NCBI RefSeq assembly: GCF_030867095.1
Contig: NC_081824.1
Coordinates: forward strand, 137,979,433 to 138,043,432
Direction of reading: 5' to 3'
From: Alligator mississippiensis
Taxonomy: Eukaryota > Chordata > Crocodylia > Alligatoridae
DNA length: 64,000 bases
Part shown: positions 45,701 to 57,700 of the stretch, piece by piece
How the letters are laid out: each line of letters begins with the position of its first letter
How positions within the stretch are numbered: position 1 is the first letter of the stretch
The notes under the pieces: generated by a model
The model's input: only the letters and a program-made list of their open reading frames with translations
Told to the model about the DNA's origin: nothing
Databases searched by the model: none
Program-made: the position numbers and the translations under genes

Positions 45701-48700
45701 TCACTCCTTGGGGCGCCTTAGTAAACAGCACTTCCCCTATTCCCCATTGACCTCCCCTAATAAGTTTATAGGTGGCCACAAGATCTCCCCTCAGCCGTCT
45801 CTTGTGAAGGCTGAAGAGATTCATCTCTCTCAACCTCCCCCTGTAGGGTCTATCATGAAGGCCACTAATCATGCGAGTGGCTCTCCTCTGGACTCTCGAG
45901 ATTCCCTGCATCCCTCTTGAAGTGCGGCACCCAAAACTGGACACAGTACTCCAACTGTGGCCTGACCAGTGCTGCATAGAGGGGGAGCATCACCTCCTTT
46001 GATCTATTAGTCATGCACCTGCTAATGCACGACAAGGTGCGATTGGCCTTGTTGATGGCCTCGTTACACTGCTGGCTCATGTTCATCTTGGATCAATTAT
46101 GACTCCAAGATCCCTCTCTGCCTCCGAGCTGCTGAGAAGTACACTCCCAAACCTATACGTGTGCTGGGGGTTCCTCCTTCCCTGGTGGAGTACCTTACAT
46201 TTATCTTTTAAATTGCATCCTATTTCTCTCTGCCCATTTATCCAACCTGTCCAGGTCAGTCTGAATCTGTTCCCTGGCCTCCGCTGTACTAACTTTGCCC
46301 TATAACTTGGTATCATCAGCAAAGTTGGAGAGGGTGCTCTCCACGCCCTTGTCCAATCACTGATTAAGATATTAAATAATATCGTTCCGAGGACCGAACC
46401 CTGCGGGACCCCACTGCTCACCACCCTCCAGGCCAAGAAGGAACTGCCCACCACCACTCTCTGGGTGCGGTCCCTAAGCCAGTTGGCCACCCACCTGACT
46501 GTGTAGGCATCCACTCCACAGTCTGCTAGCTTCCCAACAAGGATAGGGTACGAAACTGTGTCAAAGGCCTTCCTAAAATCCAGGAAGATGACATCAGCCT
46601 TGGCTCCCACATCCAGGTAATGTGTGACCTGGTCATAGAAGGCTACAAGGTTTGTCAGGCAGGATCTATCTGTGACAAACCCGTGCTGGTTTCCCCTCAG
46701 CATCGTTTCCCCTGCTGGGCCTGCACAAATGTGTTCTTTGATTATTTTCTCTAGCATTTTCCCAGGCATAGAGGTAAGACTGACTGGTCTAAAGTTACCC
46801 GGCTCATCCCTTCTCCCTTTCTTGAAAATGGGCACCAGATTGACCCTTCTCCAGTCCTCAGGGACCTGGCCAGAGCACAACGAGTGCTCAAACAGCTGTG
46901 CCAGGGGCTCAGCTATGACACTGGCCAATTCTTTCAGCAGCCGTGGATGGAGGTCATCCGGGCCTGCTGACTTGTACCCATCCAGCTCTTCCAGGAGCTC
47001 CTTAACTATTTCAGAACTAACCGTAGGCGGACTGGTGCCACGTGGACATCCGTCAACGATTGAGGTGGGGGAATTGGCTTGGTTGGTACATAGAAATACT
47101 GAAGCAAAGAACTCATTGAAGAGCTCTGCTTTTTTTCTCCGCATCAACCACCAACTGTCCTGATTTGTCCTGCAGGGGCCTTATGTTGCTCTGAGCTTTC
47201 CTTTTGCCCGCTATATACCTGAAGAAGGACTTTTTATTGTCCTTGATTGTTGAAGCCAGCCTGAGCTCAAGCCCTGCCTTGGCCTGTCTAACTGATTCCC
47301 TGCAATAGTGCACCAGGGAGAAATATTCCTCCTTGGTGGCTGCTCCCTGCTTCCATTGCCTATACATCTCTTTCTTTGCCCCCAGACTCTCCTGGAGTTC
47401 CCTGTTCAGCCAAGGGGGCTTTTTTGCCCCCTTACTTCCCTTCCTACATAATGGGATAGATTTCATTTGAGCCCCAAGGATCACTCCTTTGAGATAGCTC
47501 CAACCCTTCTGGACCCCCATTTGCTCTATGTTCTTGAGTTGCATCTCCTCACTAACTAGCCTTCTAAGCTTGCTAAAGTTGGCCCTTCTGAAGTCCAACA
47601 CCTTAGCCCCACTAGTTACTTTACCCACCCTTCGTTGGATAGTGAACTCGACCAAGTGATGGTCACTATCTCCCAAGCTACCATGAACTCGCATATTCCC
47701 CACGAGATCATCGCCTGTTGCTAAAACCAGGTCAAGCAAAGCGCTACCCCTGGTGGGGCTAGACACCACCTGGGTTAGGTGGGGGTCCTGCACACAGTGT
47801 AAGAACCTCCATGAGCAGCTTGTTTTGGCTGTCTGCTCCTCCCAGCAGATATCTGGGTAGTTTAGATCTCCCATGACCACCACCTCCCTCGCCTGTGTGG
47901 CGTCTGCTAGCTGCCCGGAGAATACATCATCTAGCTCTTGATCCTGATGAGGAGGCCAGTAGTAGACCCCCACAACCAAGTCCTTTTTCCCTGGCCCCCC
48001 CCCCCCCCCCCCCCGGATCCTGACTCACAATACCTCGGTGTTCCCCTCCTCCACCCCCACCTTAGTGGTGGAAGATGTACACAGCTCCTTAACATAACGT
48101 GCTACTCTCCCACCTTTTTTCCCCACTGTCACGCCTATACAACCTATACTCCTCAATGCCTACTGCCCAGCTGTGTGTAGAATCCCACCATGTCTTGGTT
48201 AGTCTGACTAGGTCATACTGGGTGCTAGCAAGCAAGAGTGAGAGCTCCTCCCGCTTGTTCCCCATACTCCTGTCTTGGCTTTAAACATGTTAGATGCTGT
48301 CCAAACAATCTATACCATGGAAGTATGTCTAATTTAAAAATAAATGCTTTATACAGTATACGTTGTGGTACAGACACTGCATCACGTTCTCATGCACTCA
48401 GTGCTTGAGAACACAATGGCAAGATTGGCTATTGGCTGGTTCTAAGCATGAGTTTTATGTATAGAAATGGGTGTAATCAGGATTAATGAAAGACTGATAG
48501 GCATTAAGTCTCCCAGCATGCTATGTGAACGAGCACTATGCTTAGTGTTATTAAAAAACAAGCGACATTAAGTTACCTAAATATAGCTGAAGACTGACAG
48601 CTAAGTGTGAAAATGTTATCACAAATACACATTGCTGAAAAATCTGACTGTACAAACAAGTGGTCTTTATTGCAGTTCCCTTATTTTTCTTAGTACTAAA

Positions 48701-51700
48701 AACTTCCAGGTATTTTCCCTTCGTAACTACCAGGGATCCTGGTCTTCTCTATTTTTAAAATAGCAAGTTCTCTGATTAAAACGTACAAAATCTGTGTTTT
48801 TCTGTGATTAAAATGAAATACCCCTGTGTATATAGGTATCAGTTGAACACAATGGTTTATTGATGTATTTAGAATTTAAAGCAATGTGGAAGCCCGCCCC
48901 TGCCTCCAGCACTGTTCTAATATTAGGAAAGCCTAAGTCTGCCTGCCTGGCTGCCACGCTTTATTTGCGCTCTGATTGGCTGTCTTGGCAGCCAATTGGA
49001 GCACCCTACACAGGCAGGGCCAGACAGAGCACTGCCATGACAGCGGGGACTGAGGGGCCGGAGGGGAAGTGGCAGGAGGAGGCGGGGAGCAGCCCTGGCC
49101 CTGACCCGAAGCAGCGGGTGGGCGATGGGGAATGGCCTAGGCCCCCGCCCCAGCTCAAAGCGGTGGGGGGCGGGGGTGGCCCAAAGCAATGAGGGGAGGT
49201 GGGGAACAGCCCAGGCCTCAACCCCAGCCTGAGGTGGGGGAGGGAGGGAAGGGACACAGGCCTCTGTCCCCACTTCCTGCCCCCCCTCCCAATTTATTAC
49301 AATTGTCTAGTAATAAAATAAATTCTAAATACCTATAAATGATGGAACTTGATTTTTGGCTTTTTTATCATGGAAAATCAGAGTTCTCCCTGCCCCCTTC
49401 ACTCACCAGGACACGGGTTCAGCTGCAGCTGTTTTCCTCCCCCCGCCCCTGCCACACATCCCCCAGTACTGTTTTGTGGCACTGAACAGCTCTGATATGG
49501 AGGTGCCATGCCCATGCCATTGCCCCTCACACCAGACCCACAGCCCCCCACCTGTCTCCTAGCCCTGCCAGAGGGAGCCCCCACCTGCCTGGGATATGAG
49601 GCCAAGGATCCAGGTCCATAGCACCCAAGCCCTGGCTGCCACCTGTGGGAGGTGGCAGCTGCTGTGGTCAGTTCAGAATACAGATCCTGGCTCCCCCTCC
49701 CCCATGGGTGGCATGGCTGGAGTGGAGTCCATGAGAGGGAGACAGATGTGGGCTGGTGGCTACAGGTTCCTCGAGCTGCTGCCCTTCCCCTGGGTGCCTC
49801 AGCAGCCCAGCAGGTGAGACCCAGTGCAGCAGGGTGTAGTAAGGTGAGGAGCTCAGTGCTGCTTCCAGGAGCCTTGCACCACCATGGTGAGGTGCTCCCT
49901 GCTCTCCTGTCAGCAGTGGAGGGCACAGCTCTTTCCCACCACCCCTGCTGCTGGCGGGTGGGCAGGGGGCACCTCACCATGGTGGCACAAGACTCCCAGC
50001 AGCAGCAGCACCAAGCCTTCCCTCCCTGCTGCACCAGGTCTCACCTGCTGGGCTGCAGAGGCCCCTGTGGGGGACAGCAGGATGGGAAGCCCCCAACCTG
50101 CAGTTACCAGCCCACACCTGCCCTTGCCCCATACATACATCTGGGAGGCACATGCCCTCTACAATCCCCCTGGGAGTGTGCACAGTGGTGGGGAACTGCC
50201 CCCCACTACCCTCTGGACAATCCATCCCCAGCTCTGTTCTGCTCCTCAGTCAGACCCTGAGGTTGTACATTCCTGCCTTGGGCCCAGACTCCATGCATGA
50301 CCCTAGCTGGGCAGCATCCCTAGCCTCAGCCCTGTCCAACTCCCTCTCTCAATATGGGGGCCTCAGTTCCACCCCCCTGTCCCGACTTACCTGCAGGGAC
50401 AGACATTCAAAAACATGAGCCTGAATTGATTCAATCTTTGCAGGTTAGTCTAACCTGCCTAGGTTGAACTGGTTTGTAACTGTGCAGACATTCCCTCTGA
50501 ACTGAAAAAATAGGCACATGCCTGCAGTGGCTCAGGCTAAAAGCCAGGGGGTGCTAGAGCAGCCCTCCCTTCCCTTCTACAGTGCTGAGATGAGGGGAGG
50601 CATGGCCAGTGCTCAGCAGGATGCTCCGATTAGGGAGGACTATAGCCCCCCACCCCACCTGCACAGTCATAGGCTTCTCACTGCTCAAGGGGCAGGAGTG
50701 TTGCCAGCCCCCAGCCCCTGGCTAGAACTTTGAGGCAAAGCGGGGAGGAAGGTGTGCAGTGCATGCATCTGTTGATGATACTGAGCTTTTCAGTCTCCCT
50801 CTCCCTGTTCTTTCATACTGTCCGCAAACCTGACAGGTGTGGGAGCCAGCAGGGAGCTGATAACACAGTGTTTATCAGCCCATCAATAAAGCAAAAGCCT
50901 CTCTCATTAATTCAAACTCTTCTTAAACAAATTTTTCCAAGGAAAGAATGGAAGAACATACCAGCTGACCTGTTGATTAGCTCCAAAAAGCACTAAGCAG
51001 ACACTGTTCTGTCCGCCTGTCCCAGTGAAATTGGAGATGCGCGCACACACCTCTCAGCCTTAGCTAGCATACCATATCTCTAGGGTCTGTGGGGCTGGGG
51101 TCTGTGCTGTGGGAAATGGAAGGGGGGGGGGGGAATCCTTTTTGAGCAGCAAGTTGCGGGGTGGGGGAAGCCAGGTGACCCTGCTGTGCCTACAGTCTCT
51201 GCTGGAGCTCTGGCTAGGGAGAGGAGGGGCAGGGCCAGCCCTGTTCTCTGGAGCAGACAGCGCAGCCCAGCCCAGGGCTGCAAAGCATCTCAGATGCTGG
51301 GGGACTCTGGTTTAACTTAAACCAGGAAAGGGTCTGGGGGAGACATTGCATAAACCAGTTTCAGCTATTTTGAAACTGGTTTGTGCTCTAAACTTATGTT
51401 CTGTTACAGGTTTAAACCAGTTTCTGATCACTTAAACCAGTTTATATGTAATGTCTGCCGCTAGACATGCTGCCTGGCTGCTACATTTTTAGTAACTTGG
51501 CCACATGTTTCTTCAACTAATAGCACAATAAAACAGAGGCTTTATGTACTCTTGTGTCTGGGTGTCCCATGGGGGCACTGGGTACCCAGCTTGCTGTGAT
51601 CATGATCCCAGGTTCCTCCTACAATGGCAATAAGGTGCTATTGAGATTTGATCCCTGATCCCAGAGTAGCACTTTGCCATGGAGCATGACAGGAGACATG

Positions 51701-54700
51701 ATGGTTGGAATTGCTGTTCAGATCCCATTGTACCTTTATTAGGGGGCCTAATTGGCACAGATTTAGGTACCTAGAGCTAGGTGTAGGTGTCTGGTTCTTG
51801 GCAGTCGCATTCACAGAGCTGGTTTGGAATATTTGAGGTGCTATTGCCAGGGATGCTAAATCTGCAATCTAGGCATGGCCTTTAGACCCTGATCCCTGAT
51901 GACCCCTGTTTCTGTGAAGTATTTGGTCAAGTGTATTCATAGCACTATTGAGTCAGTCCCCTTTGTAATATACCCAAGTTTTGCTGTCTATTTAAAAAGG
52001 AAGTGAATTCTCTGTATGGGGTCTTTAGCTTGCTTGCTTGCTTGTTTGTTTTTGTTCCTTAAGAATTTCCTGTATTGGCAAGATATATACTGAAACTATA
52101 TTTTTCTACTGATGAAGAAATGGTCAAAATCTCCCTTAACCCTTCTTGCTGACACAGGAACTTTCTTCTCCTCTGGACACCTTTAATTATTAATATGTCT
52201 TTTTTAAAAGAGCGGAGAGGATCTCAGGGACTGGCTGGCTGCCTGTTACAATAGAAGAGCTGCTGTGTGGTGGGGAGTGAGGAAGGGCTGTGCAAGCAAG
52301 TGAAAGTTCCTAAAGTAAAATCTAGATTTGATTGAGAAAAAGAATTCTTATTGCTGTTTACTACTCCTTGTGTATCCCTGTGTCACTGTGCGTCTCCCCT
52401 GTGTCACTGTGTGTCTCCCTTCCCTGTAGCTGCCAGTTAGGGGCTTGGCTTTTTTCTTTTAATTTCTGTACTGGTGATGGACAAGGCAAAATGTAACTGC
52501 ATAAACATGAATGGCAGCACAGACCGAAGCAATAGTGCTTTTACATATAGTGTAACCCTGGGAGCAACACTACATGCGCCCTCACCTGAATAATGGGATT
52601 CTGGGGTACCCGGCAGCCAGTAGCCCTGCCCAGCCTCCCTGGGAAGCTGCTGCACTGGCCCCGAGCGGAGAGCCTCCCCTTACAATCAAGCACCCTTGCA
52701 GACAGTTGTCAAACTATTTACAAGATTTAATTAATTACAACATAACAAATAATCCTTAAATAAGCACATGGATACACTGTCTAATAAACCCTCAAGAACT
52801 TATTCACAGTCTCTCACTTGCACACGGTGTTCTGGGGATCCCGTGTGCTCTGCCCCAGCAGGGTATCTCAGGGAGCGGGACTGTCTGTGTCCCTGCACGT
52901 GGTCTGTGGACGCTCCCTGGCACTGGTGTCCGTCTCCGTGCTCCTGGGGTCTCTGGGCAGCAAGCAGCGGCTCCTCTGCAGTTCCTGCAAGACAGCCTTT
53001 CCCTGTCTTTGCCCCCCTTCCCTGGCTCTGCTGGGAGCAGTGTCTGGGCTGCAGGCTATAGCAACCCTCCTGCCCCACACAGCCTCACAGCCCCAGCAAC
53101 TGCAGCTCCTCCCTGGGCTTTGCCTGCCCCTGGGGCCCCTCACCCCCCAGGGAAACTAGGGCAGCCTCCAGCAGTCCCCGCCCCGGCTCTGCTGTGCTCA
53201 CCCAGCCACACCACCTGCAGTCAGGTCTCTCCAGACTTGGACTCTCCACACCAGCAGTCCCTGCCTGCTCCTGCCGCTTCTCCGCTGCTGCTCCTGCAGG
53301 GCTCTCTCAGGGGCTCTCCGAGGGACCACTGCGCTGAGACTCTCAATCCGGTCTCCAGCCTGTCCCTCAGCCCCCTCTCTCTCTCTCTCTTGTTCCCCCC
53401 CGCAGGAACAACTGCTCCCCTTTTATCCAAGCCTCTCAGCCAATCCCAGCTCAGGGCCCTTTCCGGGCTTCTGCTAAGGGCTCTCTTTCAAAACTTTGCT
53501 GGGGTTAGGTCACCCCTCCCACTTCCAGCGCAGGGCTGCTCCCAAACAGCTTCACTTGCCCTCAGAGCCTACAGTGTCCCCGCTGGGACAATCTCTGTCT
53601 CTGCCAGGCAGCTCTTCCCATTCTGTTCAGGTGGGTCCATTTTTTAAAGGCTGCTACATCCTCCCCCGCGTCAAGGTTTGCTGTCCCAGCGAACCGGGCT
53701 GGATGCAGTCTCAGTCCCTTAGTACTTCCACGGTGAAGAGATGGAGACCTTGCCGCTGACTCCTGGAGCATCATGTGTGAGCCGGGATACTCCTTTCCTT
53801 ATTCGAATGGGCCGGGGTGTATTGAGCACTATCTCCTTGGAGCTAACTTCTTCACTGCCATCAGGACTGCAACCCGGGCGATGTGGGGACTCCAACTCCT
53901 GGTCCCAGTTAATATCGCCCTCCTGTTCCGCACCGGTGCTGCCTGCAGCAGGATTTGATGAGACTCCTGTCATATTCTGAACCGGGCTACTACTCTGCCT
54001 GGGCTGAGGGGAACCCGCTGGGATGGGCCCCACACTGGGGTCCACGGGGTCCTCAGGCTCCACGTGACGCCAGGCGACCCCAGTACCTAGGTCTAACCCT
54101 TCAGAATAGTCCTCTTCAGACTCACTATTGGGCTCGTGCCAGTGTCCAGCGAGCTCACGCCCTTCCTGCTTTGCACAATGGATCCGCTGCCGTGTGGTAC
54201 TTTTCCATGGGGACTCACGACCCCCTTCTCTTGTCAATGGAGGTCCCACCAACTCCCCTACCGGAAGGAGCAAGTTCCTATGCACAGTCTTTTCTGGGCC
54301 CCTTCCACTTTCAGGGTGTATTTTGTAGACTGGTAAATTCCCAAGTTGTCTTTCAATATTATAGGGAGAGGGCCGCCACCTATCAGCAATTTTGTGTTTT
54401 CCTACCACCCCAAGGTTCCTCAGCAGCACCCTGTCTCCAACCTGTAGGTCTTGCAGACGCACTCAAAGGTCATACCTCTGCTTGTGCCGGGCTGTGTTTC
54501 GATGGGCAGCCTCCATTGCCAGCCGGTACGCTCGCCGCAGTCTCTCTCTCAGCTTTTGAGCATACTGCCCATATGATTCAGACTCACCCTGGTCCTTGGC
54601 AACCCCAAAGCAGAGATCTATTGGTAGACAAGGTTCCCTTCCAAACATGAGTGAGTAGGGGCTGGCTCCAGTGGCATCATTTCTGGTAGCGTTGTACGCG

Positions 54701-57700
54701 TGCACCAAAAAAGCTAGGTGTTGACTTCAACGATCCTTCTGTTTGTTCCTCAGTGTACCCAACATGTTAAGTAGGGTCCGGTTAAACCTCTCTGGCTGAG
54801 GGTCCCCTTGAGGGTGATAGGGAGTGGTCCGTGATTTCCAGATGCCAGCCATCTAGAAAATTTCTCTTAACAGGTGACTTTCGAAGTCTCGACCTTGATC
54901 AGAACGGATCCGCTCCGGAAGGCCATACACCACAAAGTACTTTTCCCACAGAACCTTTGCCACAGCGGTGGTGGCCCTTTGGTCCCTGGTGGGGTAGGCC
55001 TGGGCATACCTGGTAAAGTGATCTGTGATTACTAGTACATTGCTGATGTTTTTGCGATCAGTTTCAATAGTTAGGAAGTCAATACACACCAGCTCCAAGG
55101 GCTCCCCTTCCCTGGCTCTGCTGGGAGCAGTGTCTGGGCTGCAGGCTATAGCAACCCTCCTGCCCCACACAGCCTCACAGCCCCAGCAACTGCAGCCCCT
55201 CCCTGGGCTTTGCCTGCCCCTGGGGCCCCTCACCCCTCAGGGAAACTAGGGCAGCCTCCGGCAGTCCCCACCCCGGCTCTGCTGTGCTCACCCAGCCACA
55301 CCACCTGCAGTCAGGTCTCTCCAGACTTGGACTCTCCACACCAGCAGTCCCTGCCTGCTCCTGCCGCTTCTCCGCTGCTGCTCCTGCAGGGCTCTCTCAG
55401 GGGCTCTCCGAGGGACCGCTGCGCTGAGACTCTCAATCCAGTCTCCAGCCTGTCCCTCAGCCCCGTCTCTCTCTCTTGTCGTCCCCCCCCCCCCCCTGCG
55501 GAAACAACTGCTCCCCTTTTATCCAAGCTTCTCAGCCAATCCCAGCTCAGGGCCGTTCCCTGGCTTTTGCTAAGGGCTCTCTTTCAAAACTTTGCTGGGG
55601 TTAGGTCACCCCTCCCACTTCTAGCAGGGCTGCTCCCAGACAGCTTCACTTGCCCTCAGAGCCTACAGTGTCCCCTCTGGGACAATCTCTGTCTCAGCCA
55701 GGCAGCTCTTCCCCTTCTGTTCAGGTGGGTCCATTTTTTAAAGGCTGCTACAATAGTAATCACTGCAAATGGAAATACATCAGCATGGGATTAAATATGT
55801 ACTCTTGCATGGATCAAAAAAGTATAACTTTAATAAAGTGGATATTGACAGGAAAGGGATAGACAGCCGAATTAGGATGGCTTTTAAAATTGTTTATTCC
55901 TTATAGTTCCCCCAAATAACTGCTGTTCCTCTAGAAGACCTTTTCTGAAAAGCTGCACAAAGTCAGGAGGAGCAGCTGCAAATGGGTAATTTTGGTTCCC
56001 TCTTGGCAGAGCCTAACGAAGCAGTCATGTTTTGCATCAAGAGAGTCGTCTTTGCATTTTGAAGACCTAGTTCACGAGCCCAGCAAGCCTTGGGAATCTC
56101 TGCTTGGGCCTCGCACTTGTTGAATTCAAGCCCTTCTTGCTCAGGTTAACATGCACTGTGTTTTAAGTCAATAGTTCTCAAACTGGTCCATCATGCTCTT
56201 CAGAAAGTTGATAGGTCAGGGAGCTGTTTGCTTCTATTATAGACCTCTAGACTGTTCACTGAAAAGGCGGTCCTTCACCCCCTGTTGTTGTGCAGGAAAA
56301 GAAAAAGCAGGAATTAACTTTGAAATGGTAGCTGAGTTACCAATGCCAGAGAGCCCCCAGCAGGCTTATGTCTTTGAGGACTGATTTAGGAACCAAATCC
56401 TGACTGGGTGATACTATCATGTTGAGAAACAGATTGGGGTTTTATTCGCATTGTCTCTAGTAATAACAAATGAGATGAGTAGGAAAATATAGGAGTTAAC
56501 AGCAGAATTATCCAACAGCCTGTCCCTGTGCACCTCAAATCACTTCAATAGGATTTTGGATGCTGATAAAATGGAGGCTTTTGATCAGAAAGATGTTTTA
56601 AATGTTTCAGAGACACTTGTTGATACTGGTATGAACCAATTTCTAGTTTCACTGTTTTTCTTCTAACTGTGGTGTGCCTCTTCAGTTTAACCTAGTATGT
56701 GATGACTCCTGGAAGCTGGACCTCTTTCAGTCATGTGTGAATGCTGGATTTCTTCTTGGCTCTGTAAACATTGGCTACATAGCAGACAGGTATGTGCGGG
56801 ATGATCAGGGATATTGACCTTTTAAAAAAATCAGTGTTTAGTAACTAAAAAAGGTTAACTTAAAGGTAAAAGTCTGTGACTGATAGCAGACCACTGCTCC
56901 TTTGGAAAAAAGATCATATTAGTTGGATGTAATGTCATGATGATAGGAATTAACACTTCTCTCCACTTTACGTGGACCTTTCAAAGACTCTGAGGCTTAG
57001 TGGTTTCATAGCTGGAAATCTTTGCTGGTCCTGTAACATCCCTTCTTGCAGAACTCAAGTTCTTTTCATGGGTTTTATGATATGTGCAAAATTCCAAGCC
57101 TTCCTATACTCAAATATTCTGACTTAACAAAAGTTAGGAAATTGAGTTAAAGTTGCTGTTCTGCCTGTTGTGTTCCCTGCTCTTCTATAATATTAATGAC
57201 AGCTATGATACGAAAACATCCTGTTTCCTTTTGACAATATTTTGCTTATCAGCTAATAGTGCTCTATGAGATACACTAACATCTGTTTGGCAAAATATGG
57301 AATATAGTGCTTAGTGTGTCATAACCTTTAACACTTATTTTGGCAACAACTTATAAAGTCCTTGCAGAACCCTGATGAGGTCAGGGATGATGCGCTGATG
57401 GCTTGGTGCATGGCAAATTCATGCTGGTTCATAAGGCAATAGAATCTGTTTTGCCAACATTCAAGAACCTGCCCCCTCACCCAAAAAGATTGCTTTATTC
57501 TGTTGGCATTGCGAACTTTATTGTGTAATTTCTTCATGTATGAATCAAGTTCTGCAGAAGGGAAGATCTAAATAAAGATAGTTTGCAAGATTGGCCTTTT
57601 TGTATGTAAATAAATTACTCCTAATCCATTATATTGTATAGGCAATTCAAAAGAAAAGGCAGACTAATTGTGTATTAATTTGCTTATCATTTCCTTATTG

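Larger units (their letters stand above)
52551..55752 (-). mobile_element. Ty3/gypsy LTR retrotransposon, internally deleted
   Basis: Two long direct repeats (LTRs) flank a short interior encoding integrase on the minus strand. A 4-bp duplication ATAG lies at 52547-52550 and 55753-55756. Gag, protease, reverse transcriptase, RNase H, primer-binding site and part of the 5' LTR are missing: at 55103/55104 integrase sequence joins LTR sequence directly. Non-autonomous remnant in intron 1 of the SLC22A gene, antisense to it. Confidence 0.85.
42718..56685. other. SLC22A intron 1 (14 kb)
   Basis: Holds a TTGGTCTAATAAAAG repeat, an antisense CR1, a GC-rich foldback and the gypsy element. Also a worn hAT end at 43309-43353 (GGGAATCGCTGA), a short hairpin at 48975-48996 (ATTGGCTG...CAGCCAAT) beside a GC-rich block to 49290, and an AACCAGTTT-rich block at 51300-51460. 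No further genes supported. Confidence 0.55.

Noticed and set aside
49399-50300. Frames of 138-211 codons on both strands
   Set aside because: Palindromic GC-rich repeat with few stop codons; no recognisable protein.
53009-53647. 212-codon plus-strand frame and its counterpart at 55210-55794
   Set aside because: Both are the antisense of the gypsy LTR; the repetition of the frame follows from the LTR duplication.
54853-55233. 126-codon minus-strand frame joining LTR-derived and integrase residues
   Set aside because: Read-through of a deletion junction; the first 40 or so residues are untranslated LTR, not a fusion protein.
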